Assembly: GCA_903840415.1 (NCBI GenBank)
Contig: CAIMFY010000009.1
Location: forward strand, 1-64,000
DNA length: 64,000 bases
DNA from: an uncultured Opitutia bacterium
GTDB taxonomy: Bacteria > Verrucomicrobiota > Verrucomicrobiia > Opitutales > Opitutaceae
Direction: 5' to 3'
Shown: piece by piece, positions 41,493 through 51,978 of the stretch
Position numbering within the stretch: position 1 is the first letter of the stretch
Layout of the letters: every line of letters begins with the position of its first letter
Notes under the pieces: generated by a model
The model's database searches: none
What the model was told of the DNA's origin: nothing
Seen by the model: only the letters and a program-made list of their open reading frames with translations
Program-made: the position numbers and the translations under genes

Positions 41493-44400
41493 TGAAACGC
41501 AAAGTTGAACATCCCGCAGCCTCAGAAAGCGCGCTGACTGGCCCGAAATACTGGCGCAGCCTCGATGAGCTCGCCGCGACGCCCGGATTTCAGGCGCAGC
41601 TCGAGCGCGAATTTCCCGCGGGTGCTGCGGAGATGAACGGCACCGATCGCCGCCAGTTCATGAAAATCATGGCGGCGTCGTTTGCGCTCGGAGGCCTCGG
41701 CCTCGCGGGCTGCCGTCGCCCCGAGCAGAACATTCTGCCGTTCGGCAAGTCCGTCGAAGGCATCATCCCCGGCCTCCCGCAGTATTACGCGACGGCGATG
41801 CCGCTGCGCAAATCCGCGATCCCGCTGCTCGCCGAGACGCATCAGGGCCGTCCGACCAAGCTCGAAGGCAACCCGACCTACACGCCCCACGGCGGTGCGA
41901 CCACGCTCATCGCGCAGGCTTCGATCCTCGATCTCTACGATCCCGATCGGGCGACGGCGCACACCAAGGGCGGCGGTGTGCTCAACGCCGCCGCGGTAAA
42001 CGAAGTGCTTGCGAGCATCGGTAAGAATTACACCGGCAGCAACGGCGCGGGCCTCGCGTTTCTCGCGGAAGAGTCGTCGTCGCCCACTCGTGCACGGCTC
42101 CTCAAGAAGCTGCGCAGCAAGTTCCCGAAGGCCGTCTGGGCGGAATACGAGCCCGTCGTTGAGGAACCACCGGTCGCCGCCGCGCAGGCATGTTTCGGCG
42201 CCAGCGTAAAACCGGTTTATCGTTTCGCAAAGGCGAAACGGATCGTTTCGCTCGACTGCGATTTCCTGAGCGCCGAGTCCGGCAGCCTCTACTACGCGCG
42301 CGAATTTTCAAAGGGCCGCAAGGTCAAGACGAAGGCCGACGCCGACAAGATGAACCGCCTCTATGTGGCGGAAAGCAATTTCACGCTCACTGGCAGCATG
42401 GCGGACCACCGGTTGCGGCTCGCGAGCAGCCACATCCTCGGGCTCGCCATCGGCCTGCTCACCAAGATTACCGGCAACACGGAGCTGGCCGCGCAGGCCG
42501 AAGGACTCGGCGTGAAACCCGAGTGGATCGCGGAATGTGCGGCCGATTTGGTCGCGCACCGCGGCGAGTGCCTGTTGGTGGCTGGCGCGCACCAGTCCGC
42601 TCAAGTCCACGCGATCGCCTACGGGCTCAACGCCTACCTCGGCAATATCGGCAAGACGATCGACTTCGTCGCCATTGAGCCGTCGACCGCTGCCTCCATT
42701 TCCGATCTCGCCTCTGCCATCAAGTCCGGCTCGGTCAAAACGCTCGTCGTGCTCGGCGGCAATCCTGCCTACAACGCCCCCGCCGATCTCGACTGGGCGG
42801 CGCTGCAGAAATCCGTCGGCGAAGTGATTCGCTTTGGCTATTACTCCGACGAGACGACGGCGGCATCGCCGGGCTGCGCGCACATCGCCGCGGCGCATTA
42901 TCTTGAATCGTGGGGCGACGCCCGCACGGCCGACGGCACCGTCGTTCCGGTGCAGCCGATGATCATGCCGCTCTTCGGCGGCTTGACCGAAAACGAAATT
43001 TTGGCGCGCATCGCCGTCGAGACCAACGCCGATCCTTACGCGCTGGTTTACGAAACGATCACTGGACTCGCGGGCGGCGACGCGGAGAAAGCCATGCGCC
43101 GGTTTCTCCATGACGGCGTGCTCGCCGAGACGGCCTCCCCGACGATCGCAGTTGCGTTGAATATGGCGAGCGTGCGGGCGTTGTTCCAAAAGATGCCGGC
43201 GAAAGTTGAATTTTCCGCCAAGAGCCTCGAGGTTCGCTTCGTCACCGACCACAAGATGGACGACGGCCGCTTCGCCAACAACGGCTGGCTGCAGGAGTGC
43301 CCCGATCCCATGACGAAGATTTCGTGGGACAACGCCATCCTTGTCAGCCCGAAGCTCGGCAAGGAACTCGGCATCGATCCGAAAGGCTCGCTGATCCAGG
43401 TCGCGCGCAAAGAGGAAAACGAATTCTACATCGGCAAGGAAAACGGCCACGTTTACGAACTCACGATCGGCGGCCGGAAGATTAAGGGCCCGCTCCACAT
43501 TCAGCCGGGTCTGGCGAATTACACCGTCGTGGTGGCGTTGGGTTATGGCCGCACGGCGACGGGTCACGTCGGCACCGGCGCTGGTTTCAGCGGGTATGCA
43601 GCTCGCACCACGACCGCGATGCACATCGCGACGGGTGCGACGCTTTCCGATACCGGCACCCGCTCGTTACTCGCCAACTTGCAGGAGCACTGGTCGATGG
43701 AAGGTCGCGACATCGTGCGCGAAGCCAACATCGATGAGTTCAAGGAAAACCCCGCTTACGTTCGCGGCGTCGGCATGGAGTCGCACAGCCCGTCGATTCT
43801 CGGAGAGGAGGGCGAGAAGATGAAGCTTGGTGAACGTGCCGCGGCGGTCCCACGCGGCGGTTCGCTTTACGACACGCCCAGCGACAAAAACGGCGGCTTC
43901 GACGGCCACCACCAGTGGGGCATGTCGATCGATCTCAATACCTGCATCGGCTGCAACGCGTGCGTCGTCGCCTGCCAAGCCGAAAACAACATCCCGATCG
44001 TCGGCCGGGATCAGGTCTTGCGCGGCCGCGAGATGCACTGGATCCGCCTCGATCGCTATTATTCCGACGGCAACATCGACGCCGCTGCGTTCGGTGGCGA
44101 GGGCAACGCCCAGCTCCCCGAAGATCCGCAGGTGTCGCTCCAGCCGGTCGCATGCATGCAGTGCGAGCTCGCCCCGTGCGAGACCGTGTGCCCCGTCAAT
44201 GCAACGGTGCATGACGACGAAGGCATCAACACGATGGCCTACAACCGGTGCATCGGCACCCGTTACTGCGCGAACAATTGTCCCTACAAGGTCCGCCGCT
44301 TTAATTTCTTCGACTGGAATCAGCGTCACCTCGACAGCCTCTACATGAGCCAGCTCGGCCCGAAGGGCATGCCGGAACTCGTGAAGATGGTGAAGAATCC

Positions 44401-44893
44401 CGAAGTCACCGTGCGTATGCGCGGTGTCATGGAAAAGTGCACCTACTGCATCCAGCGCATCCAGAACGGCAAGATTCAGCACAAGGTGAAGATGGCGCAG
44501 GTCGGCACGCCCGGCGAAGTCGTTGTCCCCGACGGCACGATCAAGACCGCGTGCCAGCAGGTGTGCCCCGCCGCGGCGATCGAGTTTGGCAACATTCTCG
44601 ACGGCCAGAGCGCCGTCTCGCAGGCAAAGTCCCGTGAGCACGACTACTCGCTGCTCGGCTACCTGAATATCCGTCCGCGCACCACTTACCTCGGCAAACT
44701 CCGCAATCCGAATCCGAAGATGCCCGACTACGGCGCCCTTCCGCTCAGTCGCGTCGAATACAACAAGAAGAACCATCCCGCCGGCTCCGGCGAGCATGGC
44801 GGGGCAGGGGAACACGCGCCAGCTCACGGCGAGAAAAAGGAGCCGGGTCACGCCCTGCTCGACGCCGCGAAAAAAATCGGAGGACTTAGCTAA
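41492..44893 (+). CDS. actB: Alternative complex III iron-sulfur/molybdopterin-like subunit ActB
   Basis: The protein has 1133 residues. A Tat signal with Arg53-Arg54 ([18 protein letters not shown]) is followed by a lipobox-like LAGC at 71-74. A large molybdopterin-oxidoreductase-like domain with no obvious Mo ligand comes next. The C-terminal iron-sulfur domain begins at Cys818 ([11 protein letters not shown]) and continues with [14 protein letters not shown] from Cys888, [12 protein letters not shown] and CTYCIQ...CQQVCP, giving binding sites for four clusters. This ActB1-ActB2 fusion is the usual form. It is the core electron-transfer subunit on the periplasmic face of the complex. Confidence 0.93.
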   Translation: MKRKVEHPAASESALTGPKYWRSLDELAATPGFQAQLEREFPAGAAEMNGTDRRQFMKIMAASFALGGLGLAGCRRPEQNILPFGKSVEGIIPGLPQYYATAMPLRKSAIPLLAETHQGRPTKLEGNPTYTPHGGATTLIAQASILDLYDPDRATAHTKGGGVLNAAAVNEVLASIGKNYTGSNGAGLAFLAEESSSPTRARLLKKLRSKFPKAVWAEYEPVVEEPPVAAAQACFGASVKPVYRFAKAKRIVSLDCDFLSAESGSLYYAREFSKGRKVKTKADADKMNRLYVAESNFTLTGSMADHRLRLASSHILGLAIGLLTKITGNTELAAQAEGLGVKPEWIAECAADLVAHRGECLLVAGAHQSAQVHAIAYGLNAYLGNIGKTIDFVAIEPSTAASISDLASAIKSGSVKTLVVLGGNPAYNAPADLDWAALQKSVGEVIRFGYYSDETTAASPGCAHIAAAHYLESWGDARTADGTVVPVQPMIMPLFGGLTENEILARIAVETNADPYALVYETITGLAGGDAEKAMRRFLHDGVLAETASPTIAVALNMASVRALFQKMPAKVEFSAKSLEVRFVTDHKMDDGRFANNGWLQECPDPMTKISWDNAILVSPKLGKELGIDPKGSLIQVARKEENEFYIGKENGHVYELTIGGRKIKGPLHIQPGLANYTVVVALGYGRTATGHVGTGAGFSGYAARTTTAMHIATGATLSDTGTRSLLANLQEHWSMEGRDIVREANIDEFKENPAYVRGVGMESHSPSILGEEGEKMKLGERAAAVPRGGSLYDTPSDKNGGFDGHHQWGMSIDLNTCIGCNACVVACQAENNIPIVGRDQVLRGREMHWIRLDRYYSDGNIDAAAFGGEGNAQLPEDPQVSLQPVACMQCELAPCETVCPVNATVHDDEGINTMAYNRCIGTRYCANNCPYKVRRFNFFDWNQRHLDSLYMSQLGPKGMPELVKMVKNPEVTVRMRGVMEKCTYCIQRIQNGKIQHKVKMAQVGTPGEVVVPDGTIKTACQQVCPAAAIEFGNILDGQSAVSQAKSREHDYSLLGYLNIRPRTTYLGKLRNPNPKMPDYGALPLSRVEYNKKNHPAGSGEHGGAGEHAPAHGEKKEPGHALLDAAKKIGGLS

Positions 44894-46317
44894 TGGCCCA
44901 CGCCGAACACGCCGCTCATCGCGCCGCGATCCTGTCGGAAGTAAATCCGGCGGTGCTGCCACGCGCCGTGCTGGTGCAGAACGACCGCAGCTTCTCGTGG
45001 ATTACCGACAAGATTTGCGGCATCATCGAGGGTAAGACTCCCGCATGGTGGTGGTATTGCTTCTGTGTCGCGGTCTTCGTCGCCTCGTTCACTGTCGCTG
45101 GCATCACCTACCTCGTCGCCACTGGCGTCGGCGTGTGGGGCCACGCGAATCCGGTCAACTGGGCGTGGGACATCGTCAACTTCGTCTTCTGGATCGGTAT
45201 CGGCCACGCCGGCACGCTCATCTCCGCGATCTTGTGCTTGTTGCGCCAGAAATGGCGCACGTCGATCAACCGCGCCGCCGAGGCGATGACGATTTTTGCG
45301 GTCGTTTGCGCGGCGATCTTCCCGGTTTTCCACGTCGGTCGCATCTGGTATGCGTGGTATCTCTTCCCGATTCCGAACTCGAACATCATCTGGCAAAACT
45401 TCCGCTCGCCGCTGGAGTGGGACGTGTTCGCGGTCTCGACCTACGGCACCGTTTCCGTGCTGTTCTGGTATATCGGCCTGCTGCCTGACCTCGCGATCCT
45501 GCGCGACCGATTCTACGCGGCGGGCAATAAGTTCCGTTCTTTCCTCTACGGTTTGTTCGCGATGGGCTGGCGTGGGTCCAACCGCCACTGGAGCAACTAC
45601 GAGATGGCATACATGATTTTGGCCGGCATCTCGACGCCGCTCGTGCTATCGGTGCACACCATCGTCTCGTTCGACTTCGCCGTTTCGCTGCTTCCGGGCT
45701 GGCACACGACGATCTTTCCGCCGTATTTCGTGGCGGGCGCGATTTTCTCCGGCTTCGGCATGGTGCTCACCCTCATGCTGCCGTTGCGCGCCGTCTATCA
45801 CCTCGAAGATTTGATCACGCAGTATCACATCGACTGCATGTGCAAGATCACGTTGGCGACTGGCACCATCGTCGGTTACGCCTACGCGATGGAATTCTTC
45901 ATCGCGTGGTATGGCGCGAATCCGTATGAAGGTTTCGCGTTTATCAACCGTGCCTTCGGTCATTACGCGTGGGCCTACTGGATCATGATCTCGTGCAACG
46001 TGATCACGCCGCAGTTCTTCTGGTTCAAGGCGGTCCGCAACAACACGGCGATGGTCTGGATCCTATCGATTTTCGTGAACGTCGGTATGTGGTTCGAACG
46101 CTTCGTCATCATCGTGACTTCGCTCGCCCGCGACTTCCTGCCGTCGAGCTGGGGCTATTACTCCCCGAGCATCGTGGAAATCTTCACGTTCTTCGGGACG
46201 TTCGGCGTGTTCTCGACGCTCTTCCTCCTCTTCATCCGGTTCCTGCCCATCATGCCGATGGCCGAACTCAAGGCGGTCACGCCGCAAGCCGATGTCCACG
46301 GCGGCGATCACCACTAA
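44893..46317 (+). CDS. actC: Alternative complex III NrfD-like membrane subunit ActC
   Basis: This 474-residue polytopic subunit (about ten helices) belongs to the NrfD/PsrC family. The N-terminal region [25 protein letters not shown], then [25 protein letters not shown] and DWE-type segments near AISRP-like loops, are characteristic of ActC. It probably carries a quinol site. The ATG overlaps the actB stop by one base, and it is followed 12 nt later by actD. Confidence 0.92.
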   Translation: MAHAEHAAHRAAILSEVNPAVLPRAVLVQNDRSFSWITDKICGIIEGKTPAWWWYCFCVAVFVASFTVAGITYLVATGVGVWGHANPVNWAWDIVNFVFWIGIGHAGTLISAILCLLRQKWRTSINRAAEAMTIFAVVCAAIFPVFHVGRIWYAWYLFPIPNSNIIWQNFRSPLEWDVFAVSTYGTVSVLFWYIGLLPDLAILRDRFYAAGNKFRSFLYGLFAMGWRGSNRHWSNYEMAYMILAGISTPLVLSVHTIVSFDFAVSLLPGWHTTIFPPYFVAGAIFSGFGMVLTLMLPLRAVYHLEDLITQYHIDCMCKITLATGTIVGYAYAMEFFIAWYGANPYEGFAFINRAFGHYAWAYWIMISCNVITPQFFWFKAVRNNTAMVWILSIFVNVGMWFERFVIIVTSLARDFLPSSWGYYSPSIVEIFTFFGTFGVFSTLFLLFIRFLPIMPMAELKAVTPQADVHGGDHH

Positions 46318-46329
46318 TCCTTTTCGCCC

Positions 46330-46863
46330 ATGGCAGCCCAACCTTACGGCTTAATCGCCACCTTCGACAAAACCCCCGACGTGTTTCACGCGGCGGAGCA
46401 GGTGCGTGATGCGGGTTACCGCAATTGGGACGTGATCACTCCGTTCCCGGTGCACGGCCTTGATCGCGCGATGGGTTTGAAGCGCTCCCTCGTGCCGCGG
46501 ATTTCGCTGATCGGTGGCCTCACTGGATTCACGACCGGCATGACGATGATTTGGTGGACGGGTGGCTACGACTACAAGCTAGTCGTCGGCGGCAAGCCGT
46601 TTTTCAGCCCGATGTTCGCGTTTCCCGTCAGCTACGAACTCACGATTCTGTTCACCGCGTTCGCGACCATCATCGGGATGTTCGTCGTGAACGGCCTGCC
46701 GATGCACTATCACCCGGTGTTGAAATACGACCACATTCGCCGCGGGATGGACGACCAGTTTTTCATTGTCATCGAGGCGCGGGATCCGCGCTTCAACGCT
46801 GCCAACACCCGCGCCCTTCTCGAGAAGGCCGGCGGCAAGAACATCACGGAGATCGAGGCCTGA
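46330..46863 (+). CDS. actD: Alternative complex III subunit ActD (DUF3341)
   Basis: This 177-residue protein has a cytoplasmic N-terminal part (PYGLIATFDKTPDVFHAAEQVRDAGYRNWDVITPFPVHGLDRAMGL) and two membrane helices (about 55-75 and 97-120). It ends in a C-terminal domain with the FVIEARDPRF-like stretch. This is the DUF3341 layout of ActD, a structural subunit without cofactors. It sits between actC and actE as in other Act operons. Confidence 0.9.
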   Translation: MAAQPYGLIATFDKTPDVFHAAEQVRDAGYRNWDVITPFPVHGLDRAMGLKRSLVPRISLIGGLTGFTTGMTMIWWTGGYDYKLVVGGKPFFSPMFAFPVSYELTILFTAFATIIGMFVVNGLPMHYHPVLKYDHIRRGMDDQFFIVIEARDPRFNAANTRALLEKAGGKNITEIEA

Positions 46864-46866
46864 GCC

Positions 46867-47535
46867 ATGCGCAACGTCTACCTCATCACCGCATTTGTCG
46901 GCGCGCTCATCTTCTCGATCTTCGGATTGCGGGGCACGAAATTCACTTCGCCTCCGATCGACGTGTTTCCCGAATGGGCGTTTCCCAGCATGAGGCACCA
47001 GCCGAAATTCCGCCCGCAGTCTGCGAGCAATTTCTTCGCCGATGGCCGCGCGGACCGGATGCCGCCCGAGCACGTCGTCCGCGCCGATCTGCCGGTGCGC
47101 AACGACGACCACCTCTACTACGGCAAGGATGCGACGGGCGCGTTTGCGCCCGGCTTCCCGGCGGCACTGACGGTGGACGGAAAGTTCCTCGCCCGCGGTC
47201 GCGACCGTTTCACACTCTATTGCCTGCCCTGTCACGGGGCCGTCGGCGATGGCCAGGGAATTACCAAGCAATATGGCATGGGCGCGACGCCCACCTACCA
47301 CGACGACCGCCTGCGCAACATGGCGGAAGGTGAGATTTTCAACACGATCACCAACGGCTCACCGAATAAGAACATGCTGACCTACGCGGACAAACTCGTC
47401 CCCGAGGATCGTTGGGCCGTGATCGCCTATTTGCGCGCCTTGCAGCGGGCACAACAAGGCACGGTGGCCGAGGCGCTCAGCGCCTCTGACCAAAACGAAG
47501 TCGCCAAAGCGCGGAAGGAACTCGGACTCAAATGA
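46867..47535 (+). CDS. actE: Alternative complex III monohaem cytochrome c subunit ActE
   Basis: This 222-residue protein has an N-terminal hydrophobic segment (about residues 4-20), then one haem site CLPCH at 119-123 in FTLYCLPCHGAVGDGQG and the likely axial Met170 in GSPNKNMLTY. It fits ActE, the membrane-attached cytochrome c that docks the electron acceptor. Three bases separate it from actD, and its stop overlaps the actF start by ATGA. Confidence 0.92.
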   Translation: MRNVYLITAFVGALIFSIFGLRGTKFTSPPIDVFPEWAFPSMRHQPKFRPQSASNFFADGRADRMPPEHVVRADLPVRNDDHLYYGKDATGAFAPGFPAALTVDGKFLARGRDRFTLYCLPCHGAVGDGQGITKQYGMGATPTYHDDRLRNMAEGEIFNTITNGSPNKNMLTYADKLVPEDRWAVIAYLRALQRAQQGTVAEALSASDQNEVAKARKELGLK

Positions 47536-48809
47536 GCAGCCACGCAGCCACCGCTCCCGCGGCCGTTTCGGCCGACTATTCGAATGCCTCGTCGGCGGGC
47601 AAGGCTCTCTCGCTCGGCATCGTCGGTCTCTTGCTGACGGCGTTCGGTCTTTTTGTTTCCGGCACCCAAGTCGTGGCGATGTCCTATTTGGTGGGCATCA
47701 CTTACTGGACGGCGATCGCCATCGGCATGCTCCTGCTCGTGCTGATTCATCACGTCGTCGATGCGTCGTGGTCGGTGGTGATTCGCCGCCAGTTCGAGCA
47801 CGGTCTCTCCGCCTTCAAGTGGCTCTTCGTCCTCTTTCTCCCACTGCTGGTCTCCGTGTGGATGAAGCCGGGTCTTGTCTGGCCCTGGATGGACCTCGGC
47901 CATGAAATTCACGGCGGACACACGGTTGGGGCAGACATTCTTTACCAGAAGAAAGCGGTGTTCCTTAACCCCACCATGTTCACGGTGATGACGCTCGGGT
48001 TCTTCGCCATCTGGAACTGGCTTTCGGCCCGCCTCCGCAAAGCGTCGTTTTCGCAAGACGCCGATGGCGACCTCAAGTGGACGCGCATGAACCGCGTGAC
48101 GGCGGCCTTCGGTCTGCCGCTTACCGCGCTGTCGCTGACGTTCGCCGCGATCTACTGGGTGAAGTCGCTCGAATACCACTGGTTTTCCACGATGTATGGC
48201 GTTTGGTTTTTTGCGAACTGCGTGCGCGGCGCACTTTCGGTTGGCATCGTCATCATGCTATGGTTGCTCGGGCGCGGCGACTATCAGGGCGGCGTCTATA
48301 ACAAGAACCAACTCCATTGCATCAGCACGCTGGCCTTCGCGTTCACGGTCTTCTGGGCCTACGTCACATTCTCGCAGTATTTCCTCATCTGGAACGCCAA
48401 CGTCCCTGAGGAAACGTTCTGGTATAACATCCGCGAAGTGAACGTCGACGGCACGCCCAACCAGTGGAAATACGTCGGCATTATCGTCATCCTGTTCGGC
48501 CACTTCGTGGTGCCATTCCTCGCGATGCTGTCCTACCGCTTCAAGACCACCCCGCACATCATCCGCCGCATTGCGATCTGGATCCTCGGCGTGATTCTGG
48601 TGGATCTGTGCTACAATATTTTGCCCGCGCTGAAGGGTGCGGACGGCAATCCGCAGCCGTTCTTCTCCATCACGCTCCTATGGGTGCTGACGTCCGTCGT
48701 CGGAATTGGCGGCGTTTGCGCATGGGCCTATTTGAAGAGTTTCCCGACCACCAAGCTCATCCCGATTCGCGATCCGCGCATCGGCGAATGTCTCGTCCAT
48801 CATGAGTGA
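47532..48809 (+). CDS. actF: Alternative complex III membrane subunit ActF
   Basis: This 425-residue polytopic protein is a distant paralogue of ActC, with about ten predicted helices and family landmarks such as VVDASWSVVIRRQFEHG, the KKAVFLNP stretch and FAFTVFWAYVTFSQYFLIWNANVPEETFW. It forms part of the membrane core and may take part in proton movement. The start overlaps actE by ATGA, and its end overlaps the next small gene by 8 nt. Confidence 0.92.
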   Translation: MSSHAATAPAAVSADYSNASSAGKALSLGIVGLLLTAFGLFVSGTQVVAMSYLVGITYWTAIAIGMLLLVLIHHVVDASWSVVIRRQFEHGLSAFKWLFVLFLPLLVSVWMKPGLVWPWMDLGHEIHGGHTVGADILYQKKAVFLNPTMFTVMTLGFFAIWNWLSARLRKASFSQDADGDLKWTRMNRVTAAFGLPLTALSLTFAAIYWVKSLEYHWFSTMYGVWFFANCVRGALSVGIVIMLWLLGRGDYQGGVYNKNQLHCISTLAFAFTVFWAYVTFSQYFLIWNANVPEETFWYNIREVNVDGTPNQWKYVGIIVILFGHFVVPFLAMLSYRFKTTPHIIRRIAIWILGVILVDLCYNILPALKGADGNPQPFFSITLLWVLTSVVGIGGVCAWAYLKSFPTTKLIPIRDPRIGECLVHHE

Positions 48810-49134
48810 TTACACCGCCCAGTCTCCTCGGCCGGTCTCGTTGGTGACGATCGTGTTCATCCTCGCGCTCTTTGCAGTGTTTGCGTTCGTCGTGTCGCAT
48901 TTTTATACCCCGACAGCCGCGTCGCCGCAGAACCAGCAAGCCGACAACCTCCCGAAGGATCTCCAGTGGAAGGCCACGCCGGCCAGCCGCCAGCAGGCGC
49001 TCGCGGATCTCCGCGCGAAGCAGGCCAAGCAGGCCGCGAGCTACGGCTGGGTCGACCAGAAGGCCGGCGTAGTCCAGCTTCCGATCGACCGCGCCATGGA
49101 ACTCACGGTGCAGCGTTACGGTGCGCAGAAATAA
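48802..49134 (+). CDS. Small single-helix protein of the Act operon (possible ActG equivalent)
   Basis: This 110-residue protein has one N-terminal membrane helix (about 12-34) and a periplasmic tail ending in YGWVDQKAGVVQLPIDRAMELTVQRYG (residues 81-107, read in two parts). That tail motif recurs in small proteins next to cytochrome oxidase or complex III genes, as I recall. ActG is a similarly small one-helix subunit in Rhodothermus, but sequence identity cannot be judged here. Position between actF and the CcoN-like gene fits a linker or assembly role. Confidence 0.6.
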   Translation: MSDYTAQSPRPVSLVTIVFILALFAVFAFVVSHFYTPTAASPQNQQADNLPKDLQWKATPASRQQALADLRAKQAKQAASYGWVDQKAGVVQLPIDRAMELTVQRYGAQK

Positions 49135-49143
49135 TTTCCCGAG

Positions 49144-50571
49144 ATGACCACTGTCCAGACCAACGCTTCCCACGAAGTCACCGCCATCGATACGGCGGCG
49201 CGCTGGCCGCTGCTGCTCCTGATCCATGCATCGATCAAGTGGCTCGTGTTGAGTGGCGTGCTTGCACTCATCGGTTCGATCCAGCTCGTGCAACCGGTGT
49301 TTCTGTCCACGTGCGCGATTTTTGCGCACGGGCGGATTGTGGCGATGCAGGAATCGATTTTCATCTATGGCTGGGCGGCCAACGCTGGCCTCGCGCTGGC
49401 ACTCTGGATTCTCGGCCGCCTCGGTGGTTCACCGCTGCGGGCGATGAATTGGGTCGTCGTCGGCACCCTTGCTTGGAATGTCGCACTCGTGCTCGGTCTC
49501 ATCGGCATCGCCACGGGCGACGCCACCTCGATCGCGTTCCTCCAGTTGCCGCGCTACGTGCAGCTTTTGATGGTGGTCGCTTACGGCGCGATTGCCGTCC
49601 CGGGCGTGCTCGCGTGGGCCGGTCGCCGCACCGAGGGCACGTTTGCCGCGCAGTGGTATGCGGTCGCGGCGTTGTTCCTCTTCCCGTGGCTGTTCTCCGC
49701 TGCACAACTCATGCTGCTCTGGTCGCCGGTGCGTGGCACGCTGCAGGCGGTTGCCGGCGGTTGGTTCTCGCAGGGCATCTGGACCCTCTGGCTCGCGCCG
49801 CTCGCGCTGGCGCCGGCGTATTACATTGTTCCGAAGGTCACTGGCCGCGCCTTGCCGAGCTACGAGTTTGCACCGCACAGTTTCTGGTGCCTGCTGGTGG
49901 TCGGCGGATTTACGGGCGGCCGGCATCTGGTCGGCGGGCCGGTGCCCGCGTGGATTGCGAGCCTGGCGATCGTTTCCTGCGTGCTGCTGCTGTTCCACTA
50001 TTTTGTCGTCTTCATGAATCTTCGCGGCGGACTCGGCCGGGGCAGCACGGCGTCGCGGCTCGTCGCGGTCGGGTTGTTGGCCTACGTCCTCGGCGGCTTG
50101 GTCGATGCGATCACGGCGTTTCGTGGCGTCGCGGCGATCACGCAGTTTACGTTTGTCGAAGTCGCGCAGCAGCAGCTCGCGCTCTACGCTGGCTTCACGC
50201 TGATCCTTTTAGGCGCGATTTACTTTGCGGTGCCACGGCTCCTGGGTCGCGGTTGGTTTTCCGCTAATTTGGTGATTGGTCACGCGGCCATTGCCTTCAC
50301 GGGCGTCGCGTTGTTGGTGGTGAGCCTGCTGGGTGCCGGCTGGGTCCAAGGCCACGATTTGCTCGATGCCAAAATTTCATTTGCTGACATCGCTATCCAC
50401 ACACGCCCTTGGCTGCTCGCCGCCACCGCCGCGCAGGGAATCCTGCTCTTGGGCAACCTGCTGCTCCTTGTGAATTTCCTCGAGACGGCCTGCGCCGGTT
50501 GTTGTGCGTCTGCGACTCCGACTGAGAATCCATTCCGCGAGCCTTCGACGATGGAGGCGACTGCGTCATGA
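49144..50571 (+). CDS. CcoN-like (cbb3 oxidase subunit I family) protein lacking metal-ligand histidines
   Basis: This 475-residue protein with about twelve helices aligns by recognisable patches to CcoN: RIVAMQESIFIYGWAANAG with the CcoN 'RLRPLHTSAVIFAFGGN' segment, YYIVPKVTGRALPSYEFAPHSFW with the 'PK...YSY...HFW' segment, and QQQLALYAG...GAIYFAVPRLLGR with 'HVHSGALGW...GAIY'. At the haem b position of helix II there is Gln69 instead of His. The CuB His of WxxHN is Gln210 (WFSQG), HH is Arg260-His261, and HVH becomes Glu339-Val-Ala341. If the alignment is right it cannot bind haems b/b3 or CuB and is not an oxidase. Together with the cytochromes after it, it may serve as a scaffold or altered subunit of the complex III assembly. 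The stop overlaps the next gene by ATGA. Confidence 0.72.
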   Translation: MTTVQTNASHEVTAIDTAARWPLLLLIHASIKWLVLSGVLALIGSIQLVQPVFLSTCAIFAHGRIVAMQESIFIYGWAANAGLALALWILGRLGGSPLRAMNWVVVGTLAWNVALVLGLIGIATGDATSIAFLQLPRYVQLLMVVAYGAIAVPGVLAWAGRRTEGTFAAQWYAVAALFLFPWLFSAAQLMLLWSPVRGTLQAVAGGWFSQGIWTLWLAPLALAPAYYIVPKVTGRALPSYEFAPHSFWCLLVVGGFTGGRHLVGGPVPAWIASLAIVSCVLLLFHYFVVFMNLRGGLGRGSTASRLVAVGLLAYVLGGLVDAITAFRGVAAITQFTFVEVAQQQLALYAGFTLILLGAIYFAVPRLLGRGWFSANLVIGHAAIAFTGVALLVVSLLGAGWVQGHDLLDAKISFADIAIHTRPWLLAATAAQGILLLGNLLLLVNFLETACAGCCASATPTENPFREPSTMEATAS

Positions 50572-51230
50572 AAAACGGCCCGCTCTTCTTCTTCGGTCTC
50601 TTTGTCGCCCTCACGCTGTCGTGGGCAGGCACGGTGCTGCTTTCGAATCACCAACTCGGGGCGCTGACGCCGTTTTACGACGAGAACGAAAGCGCATCCT
50701 TCCCGTTGCGCCAGCCCGGGGTTGCGGCGCGCGGCCAGCTGGTTTACGCCGATCTCGGGTGCGCCTCGTGCCACACGCAGCAAGTGCGCCGCCCGGACTT
50801 CGGTTCCGATCTGGCGCGCGGCTGGGGTGAACGCCAGAGCGTGGCTCGCGACTACATTTTTCAAGCGCGCGTGCAGCTTGGAACATCGCGCGTTGGACCC
50901 GATCTCACCAATCTCGGCGCCCGCAAGCCGGCCTACGATGCCGAGGATCTGATGAAGTTCCTCTACACCGGCATGATTCCCGGCACGAAGGTCGTCACGC
51001 ATCCGCCCTGCACGTATCTGTTCGATGAGCGTGCGATTGTGGGCGAGACCTCGAAACTGGCGCTCAACCTCACGGGTGGGTTCACGCCGGCCGCTGGCTG
51101 CCAAATTGTTCCCACGGAGGGCGCGCAGAGTCTCGTCGCGTTTTTGCTGAGCTTGAACAACACCTACGACTATCCCGAGTCGCGTCCGATGCCGGTCGAG
51201 AAGGCCAAGCCGGAGGCCGCAAAGAAATGA
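50568..51230 (+). CDS. CcoO-like monohaem cytochrome c
   Basis: This 220-residue protein has an N-terminal helix (about 7-24) and the haem site CASCH at 65-69 within QLVYADLGCASCHTQQVRRPDFGSD. This matches the CcoO pattern of CxxCH followed by Q-x-x-R and a 'GPDLxNLGxR' segment. Met136 in TGMIPGTK could be the distal ligand. It lies directly after the CcoN-like gene (ATGA overlap) and before another monohaem cytochrome. The haem motif is intact, unlike the metal sites of its CcoN-like neighbour. Confidence 0.8.
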   Translation: MKNGPLFFFGLFVALTLSWAGTVLLSNHQLGALTPFYDENESASFPLRQPGVAARGQLVYADLGCASCHTQQVRRPDFGSDLARGWGERQSVARDYIFQARVQLGTSRVGPDLTNLGARKPAYDAEDLMKFLYTGMIPGTKVVTHPPCTYLFDERAIVGETSKLALNLTGGFTPAAGCQIVPTEGAQSLVAFLLSLNNTYDYPESRPMPVEKAKPEAAKK

Positions 51231-51895
51231 GCACGCCGCCGCATTCCGATCCCGGCCTCGAACAGGCCGCCGCCAGCGATGAGAGCCTGCTGGCCGCTCA
51301 CGAGAAGCTTTTGGGCAAGAAACCCGACGATCAGGCCAACTACCGCCTCCTGCCGCTGAGCCTGCTGTTCGTTTTCAGCGGACTGATCTTTTTTGCCGGC
51401 ACTTACCTGAATCTCTATTCCGGCCATTTTGACCCGCACGTTTACAACGAGCACGCGTTGCCCCACAAAGGCGGCGTCGAAGTCGTTAAAATCGACCCGC
51501 GCGAGCTGGGCAAAAAACTTTTCAACAACGCGGCATGCAACACCTGCCATCAGGTCACGGGTCTAGGTCAGCCCGGCATTTATCCGCCACTGGTCGGTTC
51601 GGAATGGGTGCTCGGCACGGAGGAGCGTGTCATTCGCATCGTGCTCTACGGACTGCAGGGCAAAGTGACCGTCAAAGGCACCGATTATTCGGCTGCGGCG
51701 ATGCCGTCCTTCGGCAAAGTCGCCGGTTCTGGCTTCAACTGGAGCGACGATAAAATAGCCGCGGTGCTGACCTACGTCCGCTCGGAATGGGGCAATAATG
51801 CCGCGGCTATCACCGCCGCGCAGGTCGCCGCCATCCATGCCAAGGAAGGCGATCGCAAGGCGTGGACAGCGGAAGAGTTGGCGAAGTTGCCGTGA
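51227..51895 (+). CDS. Membrane-anchored monohaem cytochrome c (CcoP-like position)
   Basis: This 222-residue protein has one helix (about 41-62: LLPLSLLFVFSGLIFFAGTY) and one CxxCH site (CNTCH, 104-108) in a class I cytochrome c domain with PPLVGSEWV and a C-terminal AMPSFGKV that carries the axial Met. It occupies the place CcoP would have in a cbb3 operon but has one haem rather than two. The start overlaps the CcoO-like gene by ATGA. It is the last gene of the respiratory operon. Confidence 0.82.
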   Translation: MSTPPHSDPGLEQAAASDESLLAAHEKLLGKKPDDQANYRLLPLSLLFVFSGLIFFAGTYLNLYSGHFDPHVYNEHALPHKGGVEVVKIDPRELGKKLFNNAACNTCHQVTGLGQPGIYPPLVGSEWVLGTEERVIRIVLYGLQGKVTVKGTDYSAAAMPSFGKVAGSGFNWSDDKIAAVLTYVRSEWGNNAAAITAAQVAAIHAKEGDRKAWTAEELAKLP

Positions 51896-51978
51896 GCGAT
51901 TGAGGGTTCAGTCGGCTTATTTTCGGATGGCTGCTGGACATATTGACATCATCGCATCAGATGAGATGATTCAGATAA

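Noticed and set aside
42308-43624. Long open frame on the minus strand (438 codons)
   Set aside because: It is antisense to actB, which is unmistakable by its motifs, so the opposite frame is a GC-driven shadow.
49144-50571. Functional cbb3 oxidase catalytic subunit
   Set aside because: The His ligands for haems and CuB appear to be missing at every expected place, so oxidase activity is not claimed.
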